DNA of 64,000 nucleotides from Dermanyssus gallinae (Eukaryota; Arthropoda; Arachnida; Mesostigmata; Dermanyssidae). A model generated the notes under the pieces. The model did not search any database, was not told the origin of the DNA, and was given only the letters and a program-made list of their open reading frames with translations. This document shows positions 12,653-24,409 of the stretch, in pieces. How positions within the stretch are numbered: the first letter of the stretch is position 1; the number at the start of each line of letters is the position of its first letter. Position numbers and translations under genes: made by a program. The stretch spans positions 234,501 through 298,500 of the forward strand of contig QVRM01001450.1 of NCBI GenBank assembly GCA_003439945.1, in the 5' to 3' direction.

Positions 12653-13120
12653 TCGTACTCTATTGTTCCTATTTCAATGCAGGTTTATGTATAAAACTTT
12701 GTTATGTTAGCACCTTGGAGTAAACAATTGTCTCCACGTGAACGTGTGGTCACGGGTTCTCTAACATAGGATAAGCTCAGTTCAACACTGTGCTCCGGAC
12801 AGATGCCGCGTTTTCTCGCTGAATGTCGAGCGACAGCCTTTGACGCAAAAATTCCGATGCTTTTGAGTCTCCCGCCGAATGATTAAGGCTACTACGCGCT
12901 GAACCAGCTTAAGTACAAGAGGGCCTGGCCCTCCCATTGTTTCGAACGCCAACAGACAAAATTGTTGCGAACGATCGGGGGAAACTAGGGATTTAGAATT
13001 AGGAGGGGCATTACAATTAGGCAAGGATCTAGAAATAGAACAAGTTACAATTATGAAGCACAGGCTATCCCGATGGAAGGTGCTCAGCCCATAAGGAAGA
13101 AAAATGGGGAAGTACAACAC
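12653..13120 (-). mobile_element. 5'-truncated retroelement (REL-endonuclease family), 3' end against TA tract
   Basis: The minus strand gives the family's C-terminal block: QQFCLLAFETMGGPGPLVLK, then after a frameshift AGDSKASEFLRQRLSLDIQR, then ENAASVRSTVLN and a stop. A 3' UTR follows (about 12775 down to 12690) that is nearly the same as those at 30510-30590, 50335-50430 and 63939-64000; the shared core is CTCCAAAGTGCTAACAT or a close variant. The 3' end runs into the TA tract at 12628-12652. No endonuclease core or RT is left, so this copy is dead. Confidence 0.8.
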
Positions 13121-13129
13121 AGGTTAGCA

Positions 13130-13970
13130 ATTGTATATACATAGCTATGTAAGCATAGCTTATATTATTATACAATTAGCTGCAACGTTATGTCCGTCCT
13201 ACCAACTAACCCACCGATTGACAAACAAACCGACCAACTGCTCATAATATACGATCGATTGGTCGACGATATTTGTGTTGCATCGGGAGGATTCACTGGT
13301 CAAAGTCCCGCTGTCACGTCTGGCTGTGACGCGCGCGGGGCTCACATTTTGTCGACAATGTTGTCGAATTGAACAGCAAAAAGCAAAGAAAGCAGAAGAG
13401 GAAGAAGGAAAGGAAAGAAAGGACAAAAAAGGACGAAGAAAATAATACAGAAAGAGAAAAGGATTGTTTGTACGACGTACGACGCTACACGGGGAACGGC
13501 GACGTACGCGAGCCGACGCAAAGCTTCGGCGTCAGCAGATGTTCGTTGAATGCCCTCGGGGATTTAGCGGCAGCGACGACGACGACGACGACCCGCTGTC
13601 GCCTGTTTATTGATCCTTTATGCAGCGCGCACCTCTCGCTTCTCCTCTTTGGCAGATGTTTATGCCTCTCGGCCCTTCGCTCTCCTCCGCCGCCCCATGC
13701 GCGAGTCCCAACTCGCCGGTCCGCTTCAATGTGTGGTCTGTGCCGGGTTCTGTCCGGGAGCGCCTTCACTCGGTTACGGGCCGATACGCCACGATGCATC
13801 TCCACCACGACCGATCGGGTAGCCGACCGCTTGAGCAGTTGTTGGATAGCAGCAGCAGCTGGTTGATAGATACCTATCTGAATGGTTAGCTCGCTACGTA
13901 TTCATCAAACTAGCGCAAAAGCAGGGCCACACGCCCAGGTCTGAGCCGCTCTTCTCGTCTATTCATCTCG
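13130..13970. other. Spacer with a CGA run, no recognised gene
   Basis: An A/G-rich stretch (13370-13460) is followed by GC-richer sequence with a (CGA)n run near 13575-13593. Frames on both strands are Arg/Ser/Pro-rich and carry no domain. Confidence 0.4.
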
Positions 13971-13973
13971 GCA

Positions 13974-14265
13974 CCATCTTATCTTGAAACATCAACATCA
14001 CTGCTAAAGACAACTCAAGCTACTGGATGAGGACAACAACGATAACGACGACGACGACGACGACGACAACAATCGCCGAAATGATGGGAGTGGCTGACGT
14101 TGTGAAGTCTGAAGTCCAAGGATCCAGGCCTTTGCGAATTACTACGCTACCTCATTATAAAGACAAATGCGACAGGCGAGGGGAAGCTAGGCAGCTTGTC
14201 GGGAAGACAACGTCGCATCAAACTTTATTGGGGCTCATCTTTCTGTCTCTCCTAATGTATGTATG

Positions 14266-14299
<34 letters not shown>
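13974..14299 (+). repeat. 310-bp duplicated unit, copy 2, ending in (TATG)n(TA)n
   Basis: Near-identical to 12343-12652, with a longer CGA run. The TA tail is immediately followed by a 26-bp-arm palindrome and then the 3' end of a minus-strand R2-like element. Confidence 0.85.
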
Positions 14300-14302
<3 letters not shown>

Positions 14303-14347
14303 AATATTGTGATGATTTATTAATCATCACAATATTTTCTATATATA
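14292..14347. repeat. Perfect palindrome, 26-bp arms, at a TA tract
   Basis: Arms 14292-14317 and 14322-14347 are exact reverse complements around a four-base loop. The arm contains TATAGAAAATATTGTGATGA. It separates the TA tail of the 310-bp unit from the short 3' UTR of the R2-like element. A related, non-palindromic version of one arm occurs beside the TA tract at about 61252-61283. Confidence 0.9.
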
Positions 14348-15060
14348 TACCGTGTCCTTGCTTAATGGTAGCCCCCGCTCTTATGGACCCGGTGCGAGCG
14401 ATATATCCTCAAAATTCCTTGCAAAGTTAAAACGGTGAGATCCATAAGATTCCTCTTCGTGACGCCAAGCCCCAAGAGCGTCCCCGCAGATTCGGAGTCC
14501 CATACACCACTCATAGAGATAGTGATGGATCCGAATCTGCGAGGTTTTTGCGGGTAGAGCGCCGCTCTTAGGAACTCGACGTCATATTTGGCGATCTTGT
14601 CTTGCCGTGCTTTTGCCAGGTCCCGGTTCGGGCCGCAAACCTCGGCATCTAAAACCCAGACCTCGGTAGGTGTTGTTATTACGAGGTCGGGCTTTAGACC
14701 CGGTGCGCCCGGTCGACGGAATACTCGCTCACGAACCACCTCATGACCCCTTTCGCGGAGAAGACGCGCCAAGCGATCACAGACGTCGTCATGTCTCTTT
14801 ATGGTTTGTTTGTGTGTTATATCGCACATCTGAGCGACATGAGCCAACGTCTCAGGCGCATGACACCCGTGCCTACAACGTTTGTTGTAGCCCGGGCGTC
14901 CCCTGGCCAATCTGGCACGCGTTGGTAGTGCGTTGATCCTGAGCTTTAGTAGGTTTAAATACTCCTTACCAGATAGGTAGAGCAGATAGGGGTGGGGAGG
15001 AATCCGGGTTTAGTGGGTTTGCGAGTCTCACACTAGTCACGCAGGCTGCTAGTGGCGCAT
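14348..15060 (-). pseudogene. R2-like non-LTR retrotransposon, 3' fragment with CCHC finger and restriction-like endonuclease
   Basis: The open frame 14910-14362 can be read further back to about 15020 (GKEYLNLLKLRINALPTRAR), with a probable frameshift before that. It then gives RGRPGYNKRCRHGCHAPETL, whose cysteines continue into a CCHC knuckle of spacing C-X3-C-X7-H-X4-C, as in R2. Next come KPDLVI and VWVLDAEV, fitting the PD-(D/E)XK core of the R2 endonuclease, and a KIAKYD segment. The protein ends HRVHKSGGYH and stops at 14362, leaving only about 15 bases before the palindrome and TA tract. This domain nicks the insertion site in R2. RT is absent, so it is a 5'-truncated copy. Confidence 0.85.
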
Positions 15061-15299
15061 GTGCATCATGCATTACCGAAACCTCCCAGAACAAAAAAAA
15101 AAAAAAAAAAATAGGTAGGGCATACCCTTAATCCAGTAATGTACAAAGGGCGTTTCGTGTGCTTTCGTGTAATAATAATAAACGATAGATAATATACATA
15201 TGAGAAGAGAATTGGATAGTAATGCATATTTTATTTTATTGAGGCATCTATGTTCACCGTCTTCTGTCTTGCTGTAGTCTAGTATAGTCGACTCCAAAC

Positions 15300-15405
15300 A
15301 CTAACCTTATCTAAACTGGAAACCATGAAAACCAAAAAATAAGTGGCTGGTCTAGGTCTTGAGCCTACAGTGAGCACTACCTTTGACACTGAGCCACCTA
15401 TTTCA
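15300..15405 (-). mobile_element. tRNA-derived SINE-like unit, copy related to 39.2 kb
   Basis: On the minus strand an A-box-like TGGCTCAGTGTC (15396-15385) is followed by a B-box-like GGCTCAAGACC (15365-15355), then a downstream block TTGGTTTTCATGG shared with the unit at 39.24 kb. Box spacing is short (about 31 bases), suggesting a deletion. It is not a tRNA gene, because the acceptor and anticodon stems do not form. Confidence 0.55.
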
Positions 15406-15409
15406 AGAA

Positions 15410-16790
15410 AGCTTCGGTATTGGGCAGCATGTGAAAACAACTGGGGCTCTTAGTATCTCAAGAGGATTTATGTTTGCCCCTGTGCAGAAAAAAAAATGTA
15501 ACACAAACACCTGAAGAAAATCGGTGGTGGTGCTTTTTGGAGATAACGTTGAGATAACAAAGAAAACAAATTCACCAAGCCGAACTTTTCCTAGCCAAAC
15601 AAATTTAGTAAACGTCTCCAACTATAATGACAAAAAAGCGCAGTAACAGAAAACCAAACCAGTTGCATAAAGAGTGTTTGAGGACGGGGCCGTAACAGTG
15701 ACGACACCAGCAAACACCGAAACGGCGTTGTCATAAACCCTAGCAGCAAAGTGAACTTCAGCTTAGAACTGCGCGCCAGGGTTAGTTTCTTATATTCACG
15801 CCGATAAGATCGCCAACGGGTTCACCATGTGTAAACGGTGTTCGGGCGGAAGATGCATTAAGCAACCCACGTTACATTAGTAGAGAAAAAAAATTGTGCT
15901 GGGGCAGAGGGCCCCGCCACATTTGGCTGATGGGTTCCGTGCAAATGAAGTCACATGCGTACAGATACACACATAGATGCACTCCATTACAAGTATATCT
16001 TCGCACCATTAGAGATACTCTATCGAATGTATATTTTCGAGTAAAGTTCATGCTTTGATTATTGGAGCGTGCTCGACCAATGTGTAGTCGGCACATTGAA
16101 TCAGTTGCCAAGAGCATAGTTGAATAGTTGAACGAGGGGAAGCCGGTATAGAGGTGATAACTAGTCTGGGATACTACAGCAGACACAGTAAGATGCCCAG
16201 AGTACTTGTATGTAATAACAATAATAGCCAAAAATCTACTACGTGAATCACTATTAGGTTAATCGGCTATGCTTCTAACGAGGGTAAGGAGATTCCGTTG
16301 TGGCGCAGTACAAGATGCGAAGTGCATACGGTATAGTATGTACGTTGAGACTATGGCCTATGTCATCTTTGACTTTAAGGCTTCTTGACATACTTAGATG
16401 TTTATTTTTCTGAGAACACTTTGCTCACCAGAATCTATTCACACGTTGTTTATAATGCTTTGTCTAACTGACGAGTCAGGTAGGCAAATGCCTACACTCT
16501 AGATCAAAGCGTTTCTAAAATGAGGGAAAAAGAAGTTAGACGTGAGGCCCCCTCTCTGAATTGATGAATGCCCATATACGAGCAGGAAAACTGGATTGCG
16601 ATGAATATAAGCTGTACTAAAGCTAAACGTTATAAAATAGATTAATCGGTAAATGATAATACTGGTTCAGTTATCTACGCTTATACGACCGAGGTTGAAT
16701 TGTACATATAGAATATCGTCGATGCGTCTACAATGAGAACTTTGCGTTAACTTAGTTTATTAGCCGTGTTGTGTCCTACCTAGCAGTCGT
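15410..16790. other. AT-rich stretch without recognisable features
   Basis: No motif, RNA gene or terminal repeat seen on either strand. Confidence 0.5.
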
Positions 16791-16795
16791 ACCAA

Positions 16796-16946
16796 CCTGG
16801 GCAGTTCCTAGATTTTTAGTGCTATGCGGATATATAATTTTTTTTAGGAACAGACAAACAAAGTTTGAGGAGAACCTGGGCAGTTCCTGGATTTTTAGTG
16901 CTATGCAGATATAGAAATAGGAACAGACAAACCAAGTTTGAGAAGA
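16796..16946. repeat. Direct tandem duplication, 79-base period
   Basis: The segment starting CCTGGGCAGTTCCT at 16796 is repeated starting at 16875, about 90% alike, with a small indel around GATATA. Both copies end in CAAAGTTTGAG or CCAAGTTTGAG. Confidence 0.85.
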
Positions 16947-16949
16947 CAA

Positions 16950-19900
16950 TGGGTGTATACTAGTCTCATTGTTGCAACAATAAAGAGTGACTTACTGCTG
17001 TCTCTTACGATGTATCGAGCTCGTTGTATTTATAGCTTTTTAGAGCTTTGTCTGCGAGCCGGTAGTGTGGGGCAATGCTTCAATTAGTCGCAGAAGGGAC
17101 AAAATTACTTCTGGTAGATTTCTGCCGTCGTCTTGTTAACGTCTTCATCTTTATGCAAACGTCTCGCTGCGTCTAGTTAGAAGCACATCTAGTCAGTTCT
17201 GTTAACAACAGTGCACGCTGCTTACGAGGTGGTCCTAAGTCTAGCGGCCACTGTGCACAATCGCGGGGTGTTTACCTATGACCCATACAACTGACTATAC
17301 ATGTTATTGTTGAGGATAGACGTATGATATACAATATCGGCAATGAACATTTGCAACATAGTGGCTTTGAATAGCATTGTCAGTTGCCCTTGTGCACGGG
17401 CCAGCATGAGGTTTCACTGTAAGGTTTCAAACGGTTTCAAGCAGAGCGGACCGTTAGCAGGTGTTATCCTTGCGTATTCCGTACTACTATCACTGTACGG
17501 CGGTAGTACTATTGGGCTCAGGTCAATAGACTGATTGAAAATAGATAAAGATAATATTTGCAATCCCACATATTCCAAAAGAAGTCGAGTTGGAGCGAAC
17601 GAGAAACTGGCAAAAAGGTTAAGCGAGCCTAATTGAAGTCAGCATACCTAGGATGGACTCAGGTCGGTGAGCCTGCAGGCCACCAGCCTATGGGTTGATT
17701 CCCTCTCTCTGTTCACTTACATCAACATACATCGCCCGCAGCAGCAGCAGCAGCCTCAACATCAATAGCGGAACTAACATTGGCAAAACATTAGCAGCTA
17801 CAAAGGTGTAATTTTCATGTTGTTGTTGTTGTTGCTGTGGTGGATCTTGGTCAAGGAGTGATAAACCAATCCACGCAGAGGCTCAACGACGACGTAACAG
17901 CAGTACCATGCGTGTAGCGGCCTCGAAGCATCCGAAGCGAAGATCCTTGACAAAGACCGAGACAACACCTGTCGGCAAAAATGTGCCGCCAGCCAGTAGC
18001 GTGGCGAATGTCACGCACGTTTTGTTCGAGGGAGTCCGAGGGGCTACGAGGGCACTACGATGCCATCCTCGCCTTCACCGCTGTCAAGGACAACAGCTAT
18101 AATGATCGCAGTTTTGCCGATGGTGCTGATGATTTAGGGGGGGGGGGGGCGAACTTCCGCCAGAATCGGACGTGAACTGAATCATCCAAACAGCAGCAAC
18201 AAAAACGACGACAACAGCGACAACAAAGACAACAGCATATACGCCTAATGTATACGCGTATGTGCTATGGGTGTAAACTAATGGAAGTGACCAAACCCGT
18301 TAACACCGACCATTGAGGCCAGCCTGTCTTCCGTCAGTCGTCGATATAGTGGCCATAGGGATCGTTTATACGGTATAGTGAAATAGCTCGATAATTTACG
18401 CAACCGCCTGCCTTCCTCTTTCTCCTATATATTTGGATAAATACGACCCACGTCGACAAAGAAAGCATGCACTCTGTATATGATATGTGAATAATGAGAA
18501 CAACGATTTAATTGAAATTATCTGTCAATTGTCTAGCTAGGATAATGTTTTTGGCTAGCCATATCTATCATATTTTCTAGGCAAGCCACTGAGTTTATAA
18601 GGGTGGTTACAATCATTTCAATTTTGCGAGGTGGAAGCGGAGTCTATTGCGTTTTAGATAGACGTTAGCGTCTTTCTATAATAAGCCACACTCACGTAAC
18701 GTTCTGAAAAGAGGGAATTCCCAAAGCGAGAATTGTTTTGATAAACGTTAGTCTTATCTATAATCGTGAATTACTCTTGTACAAGTGTCTTAACCCAGAT
18801 TAGCCAGACCTGAGGGAGTTTTGAATTTTGTTAAAATAGTATATTTCTATCGAGGGCGGACAGGTGTTGCTTAGGAGTGAAAGTAAGATTACTAAATTTG
18901 TACATACCAGCGTGTTCGGTCTTGTCCAAAAAATACTCAACGCTAGCTTCCTGGCTACCTAGAGAAAACTTGTAGTAATGAGAACAATTTGCCAAAGTTG
19001 TAACTGTGTAATATTTCATTTTTCATATTTCACGTTCAATACCTTAACATTTTGCCATAACACTCAAAAAACAAACACATTCAGGAAAATGCACATAGGA
19101 GTTGATTTGGCGTCAAATCAATGGTTCTTCCAACATATCCTTAATATGATTGCCGTACGCTGTTTTCCTTCGTCCCTAATGTCAATTTTCGACTGAATCC
19201 CATGTTAGCTGGGGTGGATATGCCAGCGCCCGTCGGATACAGACCGTGCAGACCAGCCGCTATCACCCCCGCCTCTGTTAACAAAGGACTCTACGGGAAT
19301 CCGACATCGGAGAGTGGAAGCAAACAACTTGCGATAATTATATCACGAAGCGAGCCATAGGTGCTAAACTAATCCGCATAAATGTGCATCCTTAATTTGT
19401 GGTTATGTTTGTGTTATGCGCATAATGGCAACATCCTAAGGTAGCAAACGCGAAAGAAAAAAAGACCCTGATGCGCCCAGGCCAACTAGATTTTGCTTTA
19501 CGTTTGGTGGAATAGGCATACCATCGTTTATTACAAGTTTCATCTTAGTGGCCAAACTACAGATTTGGGTGCCTTCTGTGATTATCTTAAGTGAGCTTTG
19601 CTGCCCCTAAGGGAAGAGGCACAGTCTCGTAAATTGAAAGGGCGTTATTTTCAAGACCACGCGACGCGGCACATAAGTTTACTCAGCCTCTGCAAGATGG
19701 CAAGCTTCAATTAGAAAATTTTGCCGCACCCGCCTTATCCACTCAATATAGCATCGTCAAACCATCACGCCAATTCAAGTATTTGCAGAACTCTCGATAT
19801 GGAAATAAATCAACTTTACCAGAAACAGTAAAAATACACCTGGAGACACTCTTCGGGATGTAGAAACCAGATCTAATTGCCATGGAAGTCGATAATTTGG

Positions 19901-20024
19901 TCCAAAAATGAAGGAGTGCTGTGACTAATAATCGAGAGTTCTTTTTGAGCGAATAAGATTGACTGAATCGTTATTGTTTTAAATTGATTTTAACGTTAAA
20001 AAATGGCAGTTACTTTTTATTCTG

Positions 20025-20026
<2 letters not shown>
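16950..20026. other. Long stretch without a gene
   Basis: It holds short CAG and TTG runs at about 17740-17840, a G run near 18138-18149, and a tRNA-like fragment with GGGTTGATTCCC near 17693-17704 that is too weak to call. Otherwise nothing is recognised. Confidence 0.45.

Positions 20027-20060
<34 letters not shown>
20027..20060. repeat. (TA)n microsatellite
   Basis: About 34 bases of TA. Confidence 0.95.
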
Positions 20061-20062
<2 letters not shown>

Positions 20063-20582
20063 AGCGGTCGTTCCTGCAACTGATCTTTGCATTTGCGGTG
20101 AATATTTTCTTGTCAGACAAGAAACGGATACGACCTACAGCTTCATGCTTGAAAAAAGAGAACAAATGGCACCAAGCACGTCTGTTGGCTTGCGCAGCCT
20201 CAGAGAGTACTTGTCAAATTTGTATAACGTACGAATGGTACCTGAGGTCCTCGTGAACAAGCGCGCATATGAGCGCTATGGCCATGTTTAACTTACTCAT
20301 AGTTTGACTGTTTCAATCAGTTCTTGTGTTATTGCTGGGCGCACTCTGTCGTGAATTGACCGTGTAGAAACTGGTTTTGTCTCTTGTGCAGCTGTGCTAT
20401 AGGCTGCGATTCGCTGGACTGTCCGTATACAAAGAAGCTAAAAAAATTTGCAATAAGGGCGCAGGTCTGATCGGCGCTGAGAGCACGGAAAATAGTTGCT
20501 CTTCACTTATATTTCGATGAGGACGTATCCTATACAGCCATGGTAACCACGTATTCGTGTTTTACTGAACGTGAGTTTTCTT

Positions 20583-20702
20583 TTCTGCTATCTATTAACC
20601 GGATGGGCGCATGTCTGACACGACGAGGATTCGAGTCGAAAAGCGCGCCAATTGAGACAGAAGATTCCATCCACGCCCACCCGGTTAGTAGGTAGCAGAC
20701 GA
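20583..20702. repeat. Inverted repeat with tRNA-like interior
   Basis: Arms of about 26 bases (about 20585-20610 and 20674-20699) are inverted repeats with a few mismatches. The loop contains GAGGATTCGAGTCG, which resembles a B box or TPsiC arm. It could be a small foldback element or the remnant of a tRNA-like SINE. Confidence 0.5.
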
Positions 20703-20802
20703 AAGCTCACTATTGAGTAGAAGACGGATACGCGTTAACTATGGCTGGAAAGAATGCGTCCTCTTCGGTGTGTAAGTGCATAACATAAGTGAAGAGCAGC
20801 TA

Positions 20803-20829
20803 CTATATATATATATATATATATATATA
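20803..20829. repeat. (TA)n microsatellite
   Basis: A short pure TA tract. The poly-Ile/Tyr readings across it are artefacts. Confidence 0.95.
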
Positions 20830-21261
20830 CTACTAAGCGCGCTTCGTCGCCGTGATGTGGCCGTACGGCAGATAATAACTTTGATAGCAGAGAGCGGAGC
20901 AGCGAGAAGTGTACGTCCTTTACTAACCTCTTGCGCTGTTGTTTGTCGCCGCTATGGCCGCCGGCTTCATAGGGCAGCGGCATTGGGGGTCGGAGAAGCA
21001 GAATCCCGTCACGTCGGACGGGACGACATGTGTGTGCACCGCCTGAAGCTATGCTTGGCCAGCCAATTCAAAGGAGTTGCCGCTGCTGCTGTTGTTACTG
21101 TCGACGCCAAGGGTCGAGAAATAAGAACGGGGGGGGGGAGGAGGAACAAGCTCGACAAATTCCACCATCTCACCGGGAACTCAATCGGTCAGTCGCGCCC
21201 TGCCAATGTAAAGAACATTTGCCTCAGCTGTGTTCGTATTGGCATCCGGTGTTTTCTTTTC

Positions 21262-21334
21262 TCCCTCTCTCTATCTCTCTCTCTCTCTATCTTACTCTCT
21301 ATGTGAGAGACATAGAGAGAGAGAGAGAGAGAGA
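21262..21334. repeat. CT tract followed by its GA inverted copy
   Basis: A (CT)n tract and a (GA)n tract flank a central TCTCTATGTGAGAGACATAG, so the segment can fold back on itself. No gene is supported here. Confidence 0.8.
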
Positions 21335-21339
21335 AAAAA

Positions 21340-22640
21340 AAAGTACCGCTGCTTGTCTTGTGGTCTCCTACTCATCTTTGTATTTCTGTCGCTCACAGAT
21401 TCTTACTGCATTTGTATCATTTTCTCTTATTCTGCCGCCTCACACGCTTTGCACCTGCAAACTGAGCGTGGTCATTTAGGTATATAGGGTGCATATACGT
21501 GCAGACGCAAACGCGGAACACAACCACGCATAACCCTTCCCATCTGTTGCCTTTTATGCAGCTCATTGACATCGAGTGCTCGTTAGCTGATCATATTACT
21601 TACTACTACTACTATTGCAACTAATACTACGGCGAGCATATAAATATATAATCTGGCGCAATGATTTTGGTTCGCCTGGCAGGACGGCCAAGCTATAGAG
21701 TACGGCCACATAAAACTATACGCAGGAGGTCATATATTTGTAGCCACAGACGTCCCTCGCCGCCTAGCGGTGCCGTCACCACGGCTACGCTCTCGGACAA
21801 GTCAGGAAGAGGCTTTCTATTCACGGTCGATTTTGCCATCGATTCTGCAATAGGCGGTGGATGTGGCACTTCGACTAAACTGGCGTAAGGCATGGGCTCG
21901 CTCTAAACCGCTCTTAGCGGCAAAGGGTCAATCAGAGAGCCCAAAAACCGCAGGATCGCGCTGTAACGGCCCGATAACATAGCTGGTTTTAAGGCCGAGA
22001 GCAAGTTCGATTCTGTTTGAGGAGGTTCCTCTCGAAACTTGGACGTTTTCATCATCAATCATATTTAGTTCACTCCAACAGAATATATACAATATTGTTC
22101 ATGTTAATTTTAAATATCATTATTTATTGTCCTGCCTTGCCACCGAAAGAGGAAGTGCAGAGATCTCCGTTGCAGTGGATGGAAGGCAATGCATACGATA
22201 CAGATTGTTAAGGCAAATCAAATTGTATTAAGTATGTAAGTAGAGCGATAATTGGCTCCTGAGAACGTGTGCACTGGAAATCTTACTTTATCTCGTATAG
22301 AGTGGGTCAGAAGCACTTCATCCACGGCCAATCATTGCGCAGATAGGTAACTGCTACCGATTTAGGACCGAGTGGTTAACGTCCCGGACCTAGTCAATTA
22401 GGGCAGATTGATAGGCAGAATGAGATGAGAATAACACCAAGCTGCGTTTCGAGTTATATTTAGCGTTGCCAAGTAAACCCATTAAGCTGCACAATGAGAA
22501 GGAGGACTAGATTGTTTTGTGCCGACTACTTATGTAGAACTCCAAATGCTCTTCCATTGCTACATGGTCTACTAGAGAATAATTTAATTGGATGTTTTGC
22601 TTAACAGATTTTCTATGGCAAACGTTTTTTTTACGGAATG
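21340..22640. other. Stretch without a gene
   Basis: No conserved coding motif or repeat end seen. Confidence 0.45.
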
Positions 22641-22937
22641 GTCATACCATGCTTGAAGCTGACATGTAAAATGTTGCCTTGCACTAGATGTTTCATCGGT
22701 AGTGTTGGGTCGTCCCTGGGTGAGTGTTGGAACCGCGCAACCCGGGGCGATTTAATGGGTTTACGAACAAAGCGTACAAATGCACGCACGGCAACTTTAG
22801 CACAGATCCTCACAGAACACGGACAAAACCAAGCTTACATGGTCCGATTCGGAAGGGCCGTAAGTGACGCGTACGTGCTGTGTGATTTAGGCGAAGTAGA
22901 CGACGGATCCTATACAATTATGCGCTCTGCGACGTGA
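22640..22937 (+). pseudogene. LINE pol C-terminal remnant
   Basis: The frame 22638-22937 contains ATLAQILTEHGQNQAYMVRF, then a segment with CDLGEVDDGSYTIM. This follows the C-terminal pattern of R1/Jockey-type pols (an LTGHG-like box, then a CxxC...H...C cluster), with the first and last cysteines lost. It stops just before a run of C at 22968. RT and endonuclease are not present upstream. Confidence 0.5.
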
Positions 22938-22967
22938 GGGGAAGCGCGACCCTTGACAGAGCCGCAC

Positions 22968-22981
22968 CCCCCCCCCCCCCA
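22968..22981. repeat. Homopolymer C run
   Basis: About 14 consecutive C directly after the LINE remnant. Confidence 0.95.
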
Positions 22982-22984
22982 CGT

Positions 22985-23770
22985 AGTGGAGCCATGATGA
23001 CGTCGAGTGTCGGATAGAGGGAAGGATGTGCGTTCTTGAACTCACAGTTATGGTCCTGAGAGGGTAGGGAGGAATATGGATTTAATGAACTGCATTGAAA
23101 TGAAACACATATCTTTATTCATGAAGACTTGCAAAAACACTCGACAGCATACAATCTCTGTACTGAGCAGGTTGTCCAGGGGCTAGGCCGGAGATAATGT
23201 GCTCGTTGCATCGAAACGAATAGAATACATATTACTCCAAGTAATAACATATGAATGATTTTGACGAGCATAGATTAAATATTTAATGAAAAATAAGGGC
23301 ACCTATGAATGTAAACGTTTTGGGGTGCAATGAGTTACAAAGCTCCTAGTAAAATACTTTTTTAATAGCTAGAGTTAAGCTGAAATTATATGTCTAGCTT
23401 GCAATTCTTGAAAATGGAAGGGCGCAGCACAGCGTTTACTTTGTTTCGTCTTGTAAAGGACAAGGGAAGTAAACAAATAAAACCTTGAGACATCTTTTCT
23501 GCCTGCTGGGAGCGACGCCCTCCAGTGCAGCTACAAGAGCATTAATTTGTTTTATTAGAAAGGATAAAATGTTACTGGTGAGTAGTGTGGGACTTAACAC
23601 TGGCTGTTTTAGTCAACGTAAAATATTCATTAAAAAAATCGTCTTGGCTCTTGTAGTCCATACCTGTCTGGAATACCTCTTTTGGCTATGTCTTCGTCAC
23701 ATTCTAGTTGGGCTCTACTCCTTTGGTCGCAGGGTACGGGCCGTATGGGCCGCCGTTCTCCAATCGGCGA
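22985..23770. other. Stretch without a gene
   Basis: AT-rich with no recognised motif. Confidence 0.45.
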
Positions 23771-24170
23771 GTTCTTTTTGAGCATTATATATGTATCGGC
23801 TCGCGCTCAATCGAACAGTATCTTCACCGTGTTCTCCGGAGGAAGCTGCTCTATTTCTACCTCCATATCCTTTCTAGCTCCTGTCTTGCTTCATCAAAGC
23901 CTTCGCATCTGAACACGATTGTGTGTGCTATCGTGTCATCCTTGCCACTTTCAAACATTCGACAGTAAGGTAAAACTATCTGTCGGATGCAGTGCAGGCA
24001 CTGCTGAAAGGAGCCGTAATAACTGAACACCTGGGTTAAATTGTAGGTCATCTCAGGCCCTATGGGGCCTTTCATACGTAATGTATGAATATCAAGTTTT
24101 GGTATCCATCCTGATTTTTGCGGGTTCTCTTGCCATTCCTGCTGGAGGGCATTTAGTTTGTTCACATCTG
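23770..24170 (-). pseudogene. LINE pol C-terminal remnant (R1/Jockey type)
   Basis: The minus frame 24165-23857 reads WQENPQKSGWIPKLDIHTL, then MTYNLTQVFSYYGSFQQCL, then a Cys/His cluster (PYCRMFESGKDDTIAHTIVF, Arg, Cys). This is the C-terminal layout of R1/Jockey-type pols: W-x-G-W box, L-TQ-L-G-H-G-type box, CxxC-H-C cluster. Reading continues in a broken frame to about 23770. Upstream (24190-24405) a second minus frame may be part of the same element, but I cannot assign it. Confidence 0.65.
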
Positions 24171-24409
24171 CCTTAACTTTGTCCGAAGATCATCCGTTTC
24201 TTAGTTGCCTGAGGCAGATATGTCTTCTTATTGTAAAGTCTGGAGATGGATGTTGCTCGGTAAGGTCGATTGCCTCTGCCGTCACACTTTGCCAGCGTTG
24301 ACTCCAACGCCCTTTGGCGGAAACCAACCAACCGTTGATTGAACAGTTGCTACGAAACTTTCGAATTGAGCTAATGGCATGCACTAGTCCCAGCTTGGCA
24401 GTCACTAAT

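Noticed and set aside
22370..22412. tRNA-Leu/Ser-like segment CCGAGTGGTTAACG
   Set aside because: No matching B box or stems.
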